DNA of 64,000 nucleotides from Sphingomicrobium flavum (GCF_024721605.1 NZ_CP102630.1:2275772-2339771), one strand, 5' to 3'; shown: positions 19,291 through 28,393, counted from the stretch's first letter. A program made the numbers and translations. The notes: a model not told the origin generated them from the sequence alone.

Positions 19291-20087
19291 CCATTCGTAC
19301 AATCCTAGTTGATGATGAATCGCTCGCCATCCAGGGGCTGCAGTTGCGGCTTGAGGCGCATGACGATGTCGAGATCGTCGCCACCGCCAATAATGGCCGC
19401 GAAGGCATCCGCCAGATCAAGACCCACAAGCCCGATCTGGTCTTCCTCGATATCCAGATGCCGGGCTTTGACGGCTTTTCGGTGATTTCGGGCATGATGG
19501 ACGTCGAGCCGCCGCTGTTCGTGTTCGTGACGGCTTATTCGGAACATGCCGTCAAGGCGTTCGAGGCTGAAGCGGTCGACTATCTGGTCAAGCCGGTGGA
19601 CGAGGATCGCCTTGCCGCGACGCTCGAGCGTGTGCGCGAACGGATGAGCGAGAAGGGCGCGGCCGAAATGGCGGGCAAGCTTCAGGAAGCGCTAGCCGAA
19701 GTGGCGCCCGAGGCCGCCGAGCAGATTGGCGAGGGCAGCGATGCCCCCTCGTCGAGCCGCTACGAGCAGGTGATCAATATCCGCGACCAGGGCCAGATCT
19801 TCCGCGTCGAGGTGAAGGATATCGAGATGATCGAGGCCGCGGGCGACTATATGGTCATCAAGACGGGCGAGAACAGCCTTGTATTGCGCGAAACGATGAA
19901 GGATCTGGAAAAACGTCTCGACCCCAGGCACTTTCAGCGCGTGCACCGCTCGACCATCGTCAATCTGGACCAGGTCCGGCAGGTCAAGCCGCACACCAAT
20001 GGCGAATGTTTCCTGATTCTGGGATCGGGCGGCGAAGTGAAGGTCAGCCGTTCCTATCGCGACGTGGTCGCACGGTTCGTGCACTAG
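19287..20087 (+). CDS. LytTR-family response regulator
   Basis: A 266-residue regulator. The receiver domain has the acidic pair at 9-10 (VDDES), phospho-acceptor Asp55 in VFLDIQMPG, the conserved Thr in FVTAYSEHA and Lys in YLVKPVDED. After a linker, the C-terminal LytTR DNA-binding domain (about 165-263) shows FRVEVKDIEMIEAAGDYM and FQRVHRSTIVNLDQV. It is coupled by ATGA overlap to the LytS-type kinase. Relatives usually bind direct repeats ahead of envelope or virulence genes; no such target is evident here. Confidence 0.94.
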   Translation: MTIRTILVDDESLAIQGLQLRLEAHDDVEIVATANNGREGIRQIKTHKPDLVFLDIQMPGFDGFSVISGMMDVEPPLFVFVTAYSEHAVKAFEAEAVDYLVKPVDEDRLAATLERVRERMSEKGAAEMAGKLQEALAEVAPEAAEQIGEGSDAPSSSRYEQVINIRDQGQIFRVEVKDIEMIEAAGDYMVIKTGENSLVLRETMKDLEKRLDPRHFQRVHRSTIVNLDQVRQVKPHTNGECFLILGSGGEVKVSRSYRDVVARFVH

Positions 20088-20088
20088 G

Positions 20089-20829
20089 ATGGGCGCGTTC
20101 GCACAATTTGCCGCGCTCCATGTGCCCGGCAACCCCGTCATCCTCTACAATATCTGGGACGCCGGCAGTGCGCGTGCGGTCGAAGCCGCGGGCGCCAAGG
20201 CGATCGCGACCGGCAGCCACCCCGTCGCCGACGCGATGGGGCTGGAAGATGGCGAGAATGTCCCGCTCGACCTTGCGATGGACAATGTCGCGCGCATCGT
20301 CGAGGCGGTCGACCTTCCGGTCAGCGTGGATTTCGAAGGCGCCTATTCCTCGGTCCCCGAAGAATGCGCCGATAATATCCTGTGCCTTGAAGGCGCCGGC
20401 GCGATCGGCTGCAATTTCGAGGACCAGCATGTCGGCGGCCACGGGCTGCACGATCTCGACCTCCAGGTCCGCCGCATTGCCGCGATGCGCAAGGCGGTGG
20501 GGGACCATTTCTTCATCAATGCGCGCACCGACCTGATGCTCAAGAAGGACAAGGATGCGCCGACCCCGCTCGAGGAGATTATCGAGCGGGGCAAGGCCTT
20601 TGCCGATGCGGGCGCCAGCGGTTTCTTCGTACCGCGCCTGTCTGACCCGTCTGAAGTGGAGAAAGTCGTGGCCGCAGTGCCGCTGCCCCTGAACCTCATC
20701 GCTTTCCCCGGCGCGCCGGACAAGAAAGTGTGGGCCGATGCAGGCGTCGCGCGCATCAGCCACGGGCCGTTCCCGCTCAAGGCGCTGATGGAAAAATTCG
20801 GCGACATGGCGAAAGAGGCGCTGGCCTAG
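20089..20829 (+). CDS. Isocitrate lyase / PEP mutase superfamily enzyme
   Basis: A 246-residue TIM-barrel protein. It opens FAALHVPGNPVILYNIWDAGSA and contains the metal-binding segments SVDFEGAY and NFEDQH, and FINARTD, features of the phosphoenolpyruvate mutase/2-methylisocitrate lyase superfamily. The exact substrate is not clear: the short form with this start is usually annotated only as PEP mutase-like or oxaloacetate decarboxylase-like. Its ATG lies one base after the LytTR regulator stop, so it is probably cotranscribed. The meaning of that link is unknown. Confidence 0.85.
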   Translation: MGAFAQFAALHVPGNPVILYNIWDAGSARAVEAAGAKAIATGSHPVADAMGLEDGENVPLDLAMDNVARIVEAVDLPVSVDFEGAYSSVPEECADNILCLEGAGAIGCNFEDQHVGGHGLHDLDLQVRRIAAMRKAVGDHFFINARTDLMLKKDKDAPTPLEEIIERGKAFADAGASGFFVPRLSDPSEVEKVVAAVPLPLNLIAFPGAPDKKVWADAGVARISHGPFPLKALMEKFGDMAKEALA

Positions 20830-20928
20830 CGACTGCCTTGGCCATCCGGGCTTTGCGCGATGGTGGCGGGTTGAAGGGGCGGTGGATCCTTGCCGCGCCT
20901 TTTCATCCGCTTGCGCTGGGCGCCGCGA

Positions 20929-21474
20929 TCAAGGCTCGAATTTGGCCATGAGCGACTTGGCCGCTTCGCTATCGAGCGGCAGGATCACGGCGCTGGCGCA
21001 GGGGTTCTGGACCGGTGCATAATCTTCGGGCCGCTCGGCCACTTCGCCACCCAATATGATGTCGTCGGGGCCAACCGTCCCGCGCGGAGCGGTCAGCGCG
21101 AAGAGGAAGGGGCCAGGGCCCAGCTGTTCGGGCTCGGCATAGGTCGAATTGTTCCAGCTCACCCAGACGCGATCGGCGATCTCGCCCTTCAGGCGCCGAT
21201 CGACCGTCAGTTGGAACCGGGCATAATCGGGCAGCAGCCGCGCCGTCGGATCGAGATAACGTTGGCGGTCTTCATCGGACAGGTAGGGGTTGGCCAGCAT
21301 GCGCTGGCGCCACTGCCGGTCGGAGATGATCCGATAGTCGCTGATACGCCCCGTCACGATGATCACGGCGTCGTTCGCGGGGTCGACTTCGGTCAGGCCC
21401 TTATAAAAACGGCATGCCGCAGCGGGCTGTGCCAGCGCGAGGGCACCTAGAATGAAAAGCGGCTTTGCCCACAT
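20929..21474 (-). CDS. Small exported protein of unknown function
   Basis: A 181-residue protein with signal peptide MWAKPLFILGALALAQPAAA and a cysteine as the first or second mature residue (CRFYKG). The mature domain is beta-rich (VIIVTGRISDYRII, YARFQLTVDRRLKGEIADRVWVSWNNS, PFLFALTAPRG), like proteins built around a single OB- or TIMP-like fold, but I do not recognise the family with certainty. An ATG at 21504 is an alternative start. The 99 bases between it and the preceding gene are empty. Confidence 0.65.
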   Translation of the reverse strand: MWAKPLFILGALALAQPAAACRFYKGLTEVDPANDAVIIVTGRISDYRIISDRQWRQRMLANPYLSDEDRQRYLDPTARLLPDYARFQLTVDRRLKGEIADRVWVSWNNSTYAEPEQLGPGPFLFALTAPRGTVGPDDIILGGEVAERPEDYAPVQNPCASAVILPLDSEAAKSLMAKFEP

Positions 21475-21533
21475 GAAGCAGTGACTCCTCGGCAGTCTGC
21501 GCATTCTATCAGACTCACGCCGCAACCTGCAAA

Positions 21534-22841
21534 TCAGATGCGGCGCAGCAGTCCAGGCAGGAGCGCCCATTGCAGCAATGCACGCACGACTAGGAAGAGG
21601 ACGAAGCTTAACCACAGGCCGTGATTGCCCATGGGCCAGGTCAGCCATAGGGCGGCAGCGTAGGCCACGGCGCCTCCCGCCATGGTGAAGAGCAGCTGCC
21701 GGGTCCAGCTGGCGCCGACATAGACGCCATCGAAGATGAAACCGGCGACCCCCGCGAAGGGGATGATGACCAGCCACGGGGCCATGGCCTGCGCGGCGGC
21801 GGCGACTTGGCTCGTGGCGGCGAAGCTGGCGAGGATGGGGTCGGCGAACAGCGCGAACATGGCGGCGAGCGCCGCGGCGGCGAGGAAACCTCTGGCCTGG
21901 ATGGCTTTGACATTAGCGATAAAGCCAGCGCGGTCGCTGGCGCCCTTGCGCTCGCCGTTCAGCACCTGCGCGGCATTTTCAAAGCCGTCGAGCAGCAGGG
22001 CCGAGAAGATGAAGAGCTGGTAGAGGATGCCGTTGGCCGCAAGGATCACCGCGCCGCGTTCCGCGCTCAGGCGGGTCAGCGCGGCAAGGCTGACCATCAG
22101 GATGACGGTGCGCAAAAACAGATCGCGATTGACGCTGAGGAAGGGTTTGAGGTTGGCCCAGCAGCGGGTGGCGCGGTCGCCCAGCGCGGGCATCAGGTCG
22201 GGGTGGCCTCTAAGGATGATGGCGCTGACGATGGCGAGCTTCACATATTCAGCCGCGACGCTCGACCAGGCAACGCCGGCAATGCCGAAGTCGAGCCCGA
22301 GCACCAGCCAAAGCCCGAGGCCGACGTTGAGGAGGTTGTAGCCAATCTCGATCCACATCGCCGTTTTCACCTGGCGGCGGCCGACGAGGAAACCGATGAG
22401 CGCGAGGTTGAGCATGACGCCGGGCGCGGTCCAGTAGCGGATCGAGGCATAAGTGCGCGCCGCCGCGAGCACCTCGCCTTCCGCGCCCAGGGCAGTTAGC
22501 AGGAGCGGCAACAGGACGGGCTTGGCGACCAGCAGCAAGGCCGCGATGACGGCGCCGACGATCAGGCCGCGCGCCAAAAGCTGTGCCTGCGCATGGGCGC
22601 CCTCACGGGTGCCGGCCTGCGCGACCATGCCGGTGGTGCCGGTCTTGAGGAAGTTCATGACGGTGAAGAGCAAGGCAAAGAGGCGCGCGCCGACATCGAC
22701 TGCCCCCTGCGTGGCCGCATCTTCCAGCCTGCCCACGATCCACATGTCGCCAATTCCGATCAGCGCGGTGGCGACATTGGTGAGCATGGCGGGGATGGCC
22801 AGCGCCCAGATGGCGCGGCTGTCGATCCGTGCGCTTTTCAT
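21534..22841 (-). CDS. MATE-family efflux transporter (DinF-like)
   Basis: A 435-residue inner-membrane protein with about twelve hydrophobic spans in two similar halves, as MATE drug/sodium or proton antiporters have. The first helix WALAIPAMLTNVATALIGIGDMWIVGRL has the family pattern, and the second half repeats with ANGILYQLFIFSALLLDGFE. Resemblance is closest to the DinF branch. It is divergently placed from the glyoxalase-fold gene across 42 bp, so their promoters overlap. The substrate is unknown. Confidence 0.9.
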   Translation of the reverse strand: MKSARIDSRAIWALAIPAMLTNVATALIGIGDMWIVGRLEDAATQGAVDVGARLFALLFTVMNFLKTGTTGMVAQAGTREGAHAQAQLLARGLIVGAVIAALLLVAKPVLLPLLLTALGAEGEVLAAARTYASIRYWTAPGVMLNLALIGFLVGRRQVKTAMWIEIGYNLLNVGLGLWLVLGLDFGIAGVAWSSVAAEYVKLAIVSAIILRGHPDLMPALGDRATRCWANLKPFLSVNRDLFLRTVILMVSLAALTRLSAERGAVILAANGILYQLFIFSALLLDGFENAAQVLNGERKGASDRAGFIANVKAIQARGFLAAAALAAMFALFADPILASFAATSQVAAAAQAMAPWLVIIPFAGVAGFIFDGVYVGASWTRQLLFTMAGGAVAYAAALWLTWPMGNHGLWLSFVLFLVVRALLQWALLPGLLRRI

Positions 22842-22883
22842 TGGGGGCTGCTATGACAGCCGTAACAATCAAGGGGAAGCGAT

Positions 22884-23264
22884 ATGGGACGGATCACCGG
22901 TGTAGGGGGCGTGTTCATCAAGCGCGCCGATGTCGAGGCGACGAGCGCCTGGTATAAGGACATGCTGGGCATTCACGGCGAATATGGCCCCACCTTCCGC
23001 TTTGCCGACGATCCCAAGGAGGATCCATTCAGCCTGCTGTCGAGCTTCAAGGAGGATACCGACTATCTCGATCCCTCACCGCACCCCTTCATGCTCAACC
23101 TGCGTGTCGACGATCTCGACAGCTTCCAGAAAGAGCTGGAAGGCAAGGGCGTGGAGATATTGGGCCGGGCCGACGAGCCCTATGGCAAGTTCGCCTGGAT
23201 CATGGACCCAGACGGCGTGAAGATCGAACTTTGGGAACAGATTGGGCCGGCGCCAGCGGGCTAA
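22884..23264 (+). CDS. VOC-family (glyoxalase/bleomycin-resistance fold) protein
   Basis: A 126-residue protein with two paired beta-alpha-beta-beta-beta modules. It reads GVGGVFIKRADVEATSAWYKDMLG, then PFMLNLRVDDLDSFQKELE and ends FAWIMDPDGVKIELWEQ, typical of the VOC superfamily. The final Glu in KIELWE is a usual metal ligand. No substrate can be assigned. A good ribosome site (AGGGGAAG) precedes the ATG. Its stop overlaps that of the convergent gene by four bases. Confidence 0.88.
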   Translation: MGRITGVGGVFIKRADVEATSAWYKDMLGIHGEYGPTFRFADDPKEDPFSLLSSFKEDTDYLDPSPHPFMLNLRVDDLDSFQKELEGKGVEILGRADEPYGKFAWIMDPDGVKIELWEQIGPAPAG

Positions 23265-23755
23265 GCCTTCATATCCCCGGCGGCGCAGCTTTCCAGAGCC
23301 TCGACAGCCTTGGCCATCGGGCCGGTGGCGAAGCGCACGTCGATCAGGCGGCCGGCCTTCATGGTGAGGCTGGTGTCGACGCTGGCCAGACGGTGGCTGG
23401 CCGGATCGAGCGGGGTGCCGAAGCGCACGAAGCCGCCATACACCGAAATGCGATGGATTTCGGGATTGTAGGACAGTTCGCCATCGTCGATCACAAGGTC
23501 GCCATTGACGCGGAAGATCTCATTGTCGGGCTTGTCTTCGTGCAGCACGACCAGCTCCATCGCGGGATCGCCGGCATAGCGGTTGAGATGGACGAAATAG
23601 CGCTCCTTGCCTGCGGCAAATTCGCGATAGACCGTGCAGCCGGAATCGGACTGGTCGAGCGTCCATTGACCGGCGGGCGAGGCGAGATTGGTGTCGGCGG
23701 CTGCAGGCGCAGCGGCAAGGCCGGCAAGGGCAATGGCAGTGATCATCTTACGCAT
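23261..23755 (-). CDS. Exported protein, paralogue of the 23821 gene, unknown function
   Basis: A 164-residue protein with signal peptide MRKMITAIALAGLAAAPAAA. The mature part opens SPAGQWTLDQSDSGCTVYRE, followed by a beta-rich domain (MELVVLHEDKPDNEI, VNGDLVIDDGELSY). The same layout begins the next gene upstream (PAGRWALDYAEMSCSLQRTF, SELLILSILSDEKG), so the two arose by duplication. A conserved pair of cysteines (one in SGC, one near the end in LESC) could bridge. No function is known to me. Confidence 0.75.
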   Translation of the reverse strand: MRKMITAIALAGLAAAPAAADTNLASPAGQWTLDQSDSGCTVYREFAAGKERYFVHLNRYAGDPAMELVVLHEDKPDNEIFRVNGDLVIDDGELSYNPEIHRISVYGGFVRFGTPLDPASHRLASVDTSLTMKAGRLIDVRFATGPMAKAVEALESCAAGDMKA

Positions 23756-23820
23756 GGCTCTTCTCCTGCTCGATTGCGATCATCCTAAACCCTTTGCCGA
23801 CCTTCGCCAAGTGGCCCCCG

Positions 23821-24651
23821 CTAGCGCTGGAACAGACGGCCCCGCCGCACGGCCGACACTTCGAAGAAGAGCGGCGCGGCGATCGCCTGGCCGTCCTGGC
23901 CCTTGGCGGGCTCGACGCGGGCTTTGTCGCGGATGATGGCGCATAGCTCCGCATGCTGCTTTGCGTCCTGCGGCTTGGTCAGCGTGCAATTGGTGATCTG
24001 GCCCTGGGCATCGACCTGCAACATGCCTTCGATCCCGCCGCCCTTGTCGGCGTCATAGCTCTCATCGGGCAGGTAACGCAGCAGGCGGCCGGTATCGAGG
24101 CGCGGATAGCTGGCGATATTGGCCAGCGCAGCGGCATCGATGCCAAGCTCCGAATAAAGGTCGGTGATGCACTGGTCGAGCGCGGCGACCGGGGTTTCCA
24201 GCGTCCCGGTCTCGAACCGCAGCGCCACGATCGACCCGGCGTCGATGGCGATGCCATTCTTCACCGTGCCAAGATTGGCCTGGCGCGCAGGGATGACGAA
24301 GCTGTAGCGGGGGCGGCGTTCGGCCAGCGGGACACGGCTGACGCGGACCGGAATGACGGCGCCGCTATCGAGCACCAACTGCCCCTCGCCGGTCTGGTCG
24401 CTCGCGGGTCCTTTCTCATCCGACAGGATGGACAGGATCAGCAATTCGGAGCCCGGCTTTCGTTCGAAGCGGAGCAGGTGATCGGTGCCGCCAGCATTGA
24501 AGGTGCGCTGCAGGCTGCAGGACATTTCGGCATAGTCCAGCGCCCAGCGACCGGCAGGCTCGGCCGTGGCAGGCTGGGCCTGCGCGGGCGATGCGACCAG
24601 CGACGATACGATGGCAAGAGCGGCAAATTTTTTAATCGATTGCAAAGACAT
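23821..24651 (-). CDS. Exported protein with duplicated N-domain and TonB-like C-terminus
   Basis: A 276-residue protein with signal peptide ending SLVASPAQA. Residues about 30-165 match the whole mature part of the gene at 23261. The C-terminal part adds about 95 residues ending with EGMLQVDAQGQITNCTLTKP and FFEVSAVRRGR, reminiscent of the energy-transducing TonB C-terminal domain, although there is no membrane anchor or proline stretch. It reads as a periplasmic protein of unknown role. The pair lies 65 bp apart on the same strand and is likely one operon. Confidence 0.72.
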   Translation of the reverse strand: MSLQSIKKFAALAIVSSLVASPAQAQPATAEPAGRWALDYAEMSCSLQRTFNAGGTDHLLRFERKPGSELLILSILSDEKGPASDQTGEGQLVLDSGAVIPVRVSRVPLAERRPRYSFVIPARQANLGTVKNGIAIDAGSIVALRFETGTLETPVAALDQCITDLYSELGIDAAALANIASYPRLDTGRLLRYLPDESYDADKGGGIEGMLQVDAQGQITNCTLTKPQDAKQHAELCAIIRDKARVEPAKGQDGQAIAAPLFFEVSAVRRGRLFQR

Positions 24652-24748
24652 AGACGCGATTCCCCGTGATTCCCGGGGTCGGACTGTAAGCGCTTTTCGT
24701 CCGAGCGCAAGACGCAGCTTTGATGTTGGCTTGACGTTGCTTTGACGG

Positions 24749-25990
24749 CTAGGGCGCGGTCTGCCGCCGTCGCCACCAGCGCCATGGCTTGCCCGACTTG
24801 AGCACCGACTTCTTGAACCAGGCGCTGGCGAACTTGAGGATCAGCATCACCCACAGTGCCTGCCAGGCAAGCGCCACCAGGTGGGGCCAGATGGCGGCAT
24901 CCTCGGCGGCGCGCCCGATCATCGCGAAGGGCGAGGACAAAGGGAAAGCGGCAGCGAAAAAGGCCTGCCAGCTATCGGGCTTGCCGACGCCCGAAAAGGC
25001 AATCAGCAGCAGGACGACCTGCACCATTGTGGCCGGCATGGACAGGATCTGCACCTCGCGCGGGGTCGAGGCCTGTGCGCCGATCGTCAGGAAGAAGGAG
25101 CCGACGAGCAGATAGCTCATCGCGAAATAGACGATCACGAGCAGGAGATAGAGCGGCCAGCCGACAGCCGGACCCGCCGCGATCAGGTTGATGCCCTGCG
25201 AGGGTTCGTACACCGCCGCCATGATCCCGAGCCCGACCATGAACCAGACCATGATGCCGGTGATCGAGATGGCCAGCATGGCAAACAGCTTGCCCACGAA
25301 AATGCTGTCGATCGGGACGGCGGCGGCCAGCACTTCGATGACCTTGTTGCCCTTCTCCTCGAGCATCTGGCTGAGCAGCATGGTGGAAAGCAACAGGGTC
25401 AGAACGAAAATCAGCATCTGGCCCGCGCGGGCGAGCAATTTTCGCAGCGAGTCGATCGAGGCCGCGACGCGGACCTGCTGTTCGAGCTCGAGCTGGGCGG
25501 TTGGCGGCGTGGCGAGATCGGCCCAGCGCGCCTGTGCGATAAACAGGGTCAATTGCTTGACGACGGTGTCGTCGCCGGCGGTCCCGCCGGTAAATTTGGG
25601 CCGATCGGCGCGCAGGTTTTCAAGGACGCCGATAACGTCTCCCGCGCTGCCGCCGAGCAGCGCCTCGCGCTGGGCATCGGGGTCGCCTTGGGGCGGCGCG
25701 TGGACCAGCGCGACGCGTGCCAGCACCGGGGTGACCTCGCGGATCCTGGCTTGGGCGTCGGCCAATGCCTGATAATCCTCAAGCGGTGCGACCACTGCAA
25801 CTGCCGGCGGTTTCACATCGCCGCGCGCGATCTGACCCCCGATATTGCCGAACAGGCCGCCAAGCAGCAGCGGGAAGAGCGGACCCAGCAGAAACAAGAA
25901 GAAGGTCTTGGAAAAAACCGTCGCGGCATAATCGCGCCGGGCGATGACCAGCGCCGCACGGAGCCATTCGGGAAGGCGCTGCCTGCTCAT
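24749..25990 (-). CDS. ABC-2 type transporter permease (NatB-like)
   Basis: A 413-residue membrane protein. One hydrophobic span at about 32-52 is followed by a large extracytoplasmic domain of about 130 residues and then five or six spans clustered at about 190-395 (MLIFVLTLLLSTMLLSQML with EEKGNKVIEVL after it). The EEKGxKxIE motif and this layout are those of NatB-type permeases, which pair with NatA ATPases to export sodium or other solutes. The upstream ATPase gene overlaps it by four bases (ATGA), so they form one exporter. The substrate is unproven. Confidence 0.88.
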   Translation of the reverse strand: MSRQRLPEWLRAALVIARRDYAATVFSKTFFLFLLGPLFPLLLGGLFGNIGGQIARGDVKPPAVAVVAPLEDYQALADAQARIREVTPVLARVALVHAPPQGDPDAQREALLGGSAGDVIGVLENLRADRPKFTGGTAGDDTVVKQLTLFIAQARWADLATPPTAQLELEQQVRVAASIDSLRKLLARAGQMLIFVLTLLLSTMLLSQMLEEKGNKVIEVLAAAVPIDSIFVGKLFAMLAISITGIMVWFMVGLGIMAAVYEPSQGINLIAAGPAVGWPLYLLLVIVYFAMSYLLVGSFFLTIGAQASTPREVQILSMPATMVQVVLLLIAFSGVGKPDSWQAFFAAAFPLSSPFAMIGRAAEDAAIWPHLVALAWQALWVMLILKFASAWFKKSVLKSGKPWRWWRRRQTAP

Positions 25991-26919
25991 CGGCCCTGCT
26001 CCATTTCATCGGCGGCGGCCTTGCCCGCAATGGCGACGAAGGCATCGTGCAGCCCGGGGCGTTCGATCGACAATGTCTCGATCCCCGCGCCGCCTTCGAC
26101 CAGCGCCTTCAGCAAGGGTTCGGGGCCGCTGGCGGGCAGTTCGAAGGTGAAATTGTTGGCGCTGTCGGGGGTCGCCCCGGCGGGCAAGGCGGCGCGCCAC
26201 GGGCCATCGGGGGCGCGGGTGCGCAGCCGCACCACCTGGTTCAAACGACCGCGCGCTTCATCGACCGCGCCGGCAAAGGCGACCTTGCCCTTGGCGATGA
26301 TAGCGACCTGTTCGCACAGGCGTTCGGCATGGGCGATGACATGGGTGGAAAAGATGATGGTGGCGCCCCGTGCGGCCTGTGCGCGGATCAATTCTTCAAG
26401 CTTGCCCTGGTTGATGGCGTCGAGCCCGGAAAAAGGTTCATCGAGGACGATGAGCTTGGGTTCATGGACGATGGTGCCGAGCAATTGGACGATCTGTGCC
26501 ATGCCCTTGGACAAGGACTTGATCGGCTTGTCGACCCATTCTTCCAGCCCGTGACGGGCGAGCAGTTCGGGTGCGCGGCGGCGGCCCTCGGCGATTGGCA
26601 GGTTGCGCAGCGCGCCCATGAAGGCGATCGCCTCCTTGGCAGACATGGCGCGGTAGAGCCCGCGCTCTTCGGGCAGGTAACCGACGTCATGCGCAACCTC
26701 GAGCGGGGAGGCATGGCCGAGCAGGGTGCGATGCCCCATGTCGGGATCGATGATGCCCAGCATGGTGCGGATGGTGGTGGTCTTGCCCGCGCCGTTGGGC
26801 CCCAGGATACCGAAGATCGCGCCTTCGGGAACCGCCAGGCTGACGCCGTCGACGGCGCGTTTGCCATCGAAGATCTTCACAAGGTCGGTGGCCTCGGCGG
26901 CGAAACGGCTGTTACTCAT
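25987..26919 (-). CDS. ABC transporter ATP-binding protein (NatA-like)
   Basis: A 310-residue ATPase. Walker A GPNGAGKTT lies at residues 40-48, the Q-loop region includes VGYLPEERGLY, the signature is a variant SLSKGMAQ, and Walker B LIVLDEPFSGLD is followed by the H-loop STHVIAHAERL. A C-terminal extension of about 90 residues is common in this family. It drives the permease at 24749, to which it is translationally coupled. It is divergent from queG across a 29-bp gap, so the two starts share a very short promoter region. Confidence 0.92.
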   Translation of the reverse strand: MSNSRFAAEATDLVKIFDGKRAVDGVSLAVPEGAIFGILGPNGAGKTTTIRTMLGIIDPDMGHRTLLGHASPLEVAHDVGYLPEERGLYRAMSAKEAIAFMGALRNLPIAEGRRRAPELLARHGLEEWVDKPIKSLSKGMAQIVQLLGTIVHEPKLIVLDEPFSGLDAINQGKLEELIRAQAARGATIIFSTHVIAHAERLCEQVAIIAKGKVAFAGAVDEARGRLNQVVRLRTRAPDGPWRAALPAGATPDSANNFTFELPASGPEPLLKALVEGGAGIETLSIERPGLHDAFVAIAGKAAADEMEQGR

Positions 26920-26948
26920 CGTGCCAACTGGTAAGGGCTGGGGCTGTC

Positions 26949-27980
26949 ATGGCAAGCCTTGAAGACCAAATCCGTGAAGAAGCGATGAAGCTGGGCTTTG
27001 CCGCCTGCGGCTTTTGCGCCGCCGATGCGACCGAGGAAGCGGGCGAACGGCTGCTCGACTGGATCGATGCCGGGCATCATGGCGAGATGGGCTGGATGGA
27101 AGAGCGCAAGCACCAGCGCGCCACGCCAAAAGGCCTGTGGCCCGAGGCGAAATCGGTGATCGCGCTGGCGATGAGCTATGCGCCCGCCGAAGATCCGATG
27201 CGGCTGGAAGACCATGGCGATGTCGGGCGGATCAGCGTCTATGCGCAGGGCGCCGACTATCACAAGGTGGTCAAGCAGAAGCTGAAGGCACTGGCGCGCT
27301 GGCTGGTCGGTGAGACGGGGTGCGAGCTCAAGGTCTTCGTCGATACCGCGCCGGTGATGGAGAAGCCCTTATCGGCGGCGGCGGGAATTGGCTGGCAGGG
27401 CAAGCATTCGAACCTCTTGAACCGCAGCCATGGCAATTGGCTGTTCCTGGGGGTCATCTACACCACGCTGAATCTGCAGCCCGATGCGCCGGCCAGGGAA
27501 CATTGCGGCAGCTGCACCGCCTGTATCGACGCCTGCCCGACGGGCGCGATCATTGCGCCGGGGCAGGTCGATGCGCGGGCATGCATTTCCTACCTCACCA
27601 TCGAATTGCACGGGCCGATCCCGCATCAATATCGCGAAGCGATGGGCAACCGCATCTATGGCTGCGACGATTGCCTGGCGATCTGCCCGTGGAACAGCTT
27701 TGCCGAGGCGGCGCAGGCCAATGCGAAATTTCTGCCGCGCGAGGAGCTGGTGGCGCCCCGGCTGGCCGAGCTGCTGGCGCTCGACGATGCCGCGTTCAGG
27801 GCGATGTTTTCCGGTTCGCCGATCAAGCGGATCGCGCGCAATAGAATGGTCCGCAACTGCCTGATCGCGGCAGGCAACAGCAAGGATGGGGCGATGGTGG
27901 AGCATGTCGCGCCGCATCTCGACGATCCCGATCCGGTGGTCGCCGAGGCGGCGCGCTGGGCTATGGAGCGGTTGGGCTAG
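26949..27980 (+). CDS. queG: Epoxyqueuosine reductase
   Basis: A 343-residue cobalamin and iron-sulphur enzyme that performs the last step of queuosine synthesis in tRNA. Two 4Fe-4S motifs are present: CGSCTACIDACP (residues 186-197) and CDDCLAICP (239-247). The catalytic-site segment KVFVDTAPVMEK contains the conserved Asp. A C-terminal HEAT-like tail follows (VEHVAPHLDDPDPVVAEAA). Its last 20 bases overlap the convergent lipoprotein gene. Identification is secure. Confidence 0.96.
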   Translation: MASLEDQIREEAMKLGFAACGFCAADATEEAGERLLDWIDAGHHGEMGWMEERKHQRATPKGLWPEAKSVIALAMSYAPAEDPMRLEDHGDVGRISVYAQGADYHKVVKQKLKALARWLVGETGCELKVFVDTAPVMEKPLSAAAGIGWQGKHSNLLNRSHGNWLFLGVIYTTLNLQPDAPAREHCGSCTACIDACPTGAIIAPGQVDARACISYLTIELHGPIPHQYREAMGNRIYGCDDCLAICPWNSFAEAAQANAKFLPREELVAPRLAELLALDDAAFRAMFSGSPIKRIARNRMVRNCLIAAGNSKDGAMVEHVAPHLDDPDPVVAEAARWAMERLG

Positions 27981-28338
27981 GCGTGCGGTCGAGCGCGGCG
28001 ATGCAGGCGGCCAGATCGACATCGCGGCCATAGACGTCGCGGGCATCGGCATGGAGCGCGACCGGTTGGGGGGCGCCGCGCTGCGGATAGAAATAGGCAT
28101 CGAGAATGCAGGCCGCGCCGCGCCATTGAAGTTTGTAACTCTGCCCTTCCGGGATGCGGAGGATCGGGCCGCCGAAGCGGGCGACCAACGCCGCTTCACT
28201 CAAGCCGATCAGCGGACCGCCGGCCTGCACCTGCGGCGGCGCGGGCGGGGGGCGCGAAATGGCGGGGTCGACGCCCTGGCGCGGCTGTCCACCGCAGGCC
28301 GCAAGCACCAAAAAGGGAAGAATGGCGAGGAACCGCAT
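27961..28338 (-). CDS. Small lipoprotein, unknown function
   Basis: A 125-residue protein. MRFLAILPFLVLAACGGQ is a lipoprotein signal with lipidation on Cys15. A proline-rich linker (ISRPPPAPPQVQAGG) leads into a compact domain: LIGLSEAALVARFGGPILRI then YKLQWRGAACILDAYFYP. That domain resembles SmpA/OmlA-like small outer-membrane lipoproteins in size, but I cannot assign a family. Its end overlaps queG by 20 bp on the opposite strand, and a GC-rich hairpin lies just upstream. Confidence 0.72.
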   Translation of the reverse strand: MRFLAILPFLVLAACGGQPRQGVDPAISRPPPAPPQVQAGGPLIGLSEAALVARFGGPILRIPEGQSYKLQWRGAACILDAYFYPQRGAPQPVALHADARDVYGRDVDLAACIAALDRTPSPTAP

Positions 28339-28357
28339 GCGCTAGCGATGCCCGCTT

Positions 28358-28385
28358 GCCGCGCCGCGCGCAATATCGGCGCGGC
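28358..28385. terminator. GC-rich hairpin between two minus-strand genes
   Basis: Perfect nine-base arms GCCGCGCCG and CGGCGCGGC with a ten-base loop, nine bases after the stop of the DUF5694 gene. There is no T-run, so it is an uncertain terminator; mRNA end protection is equally possible. Confidence 0.4.
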
Positions 28386-28393
28386 GCATCAAT

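Noticed and set aside
24881..26554. Plus-strand open frame of 557 codons
   Set aside because: Antisense to the NatAB-like exporter; no domain, highly biased composition.
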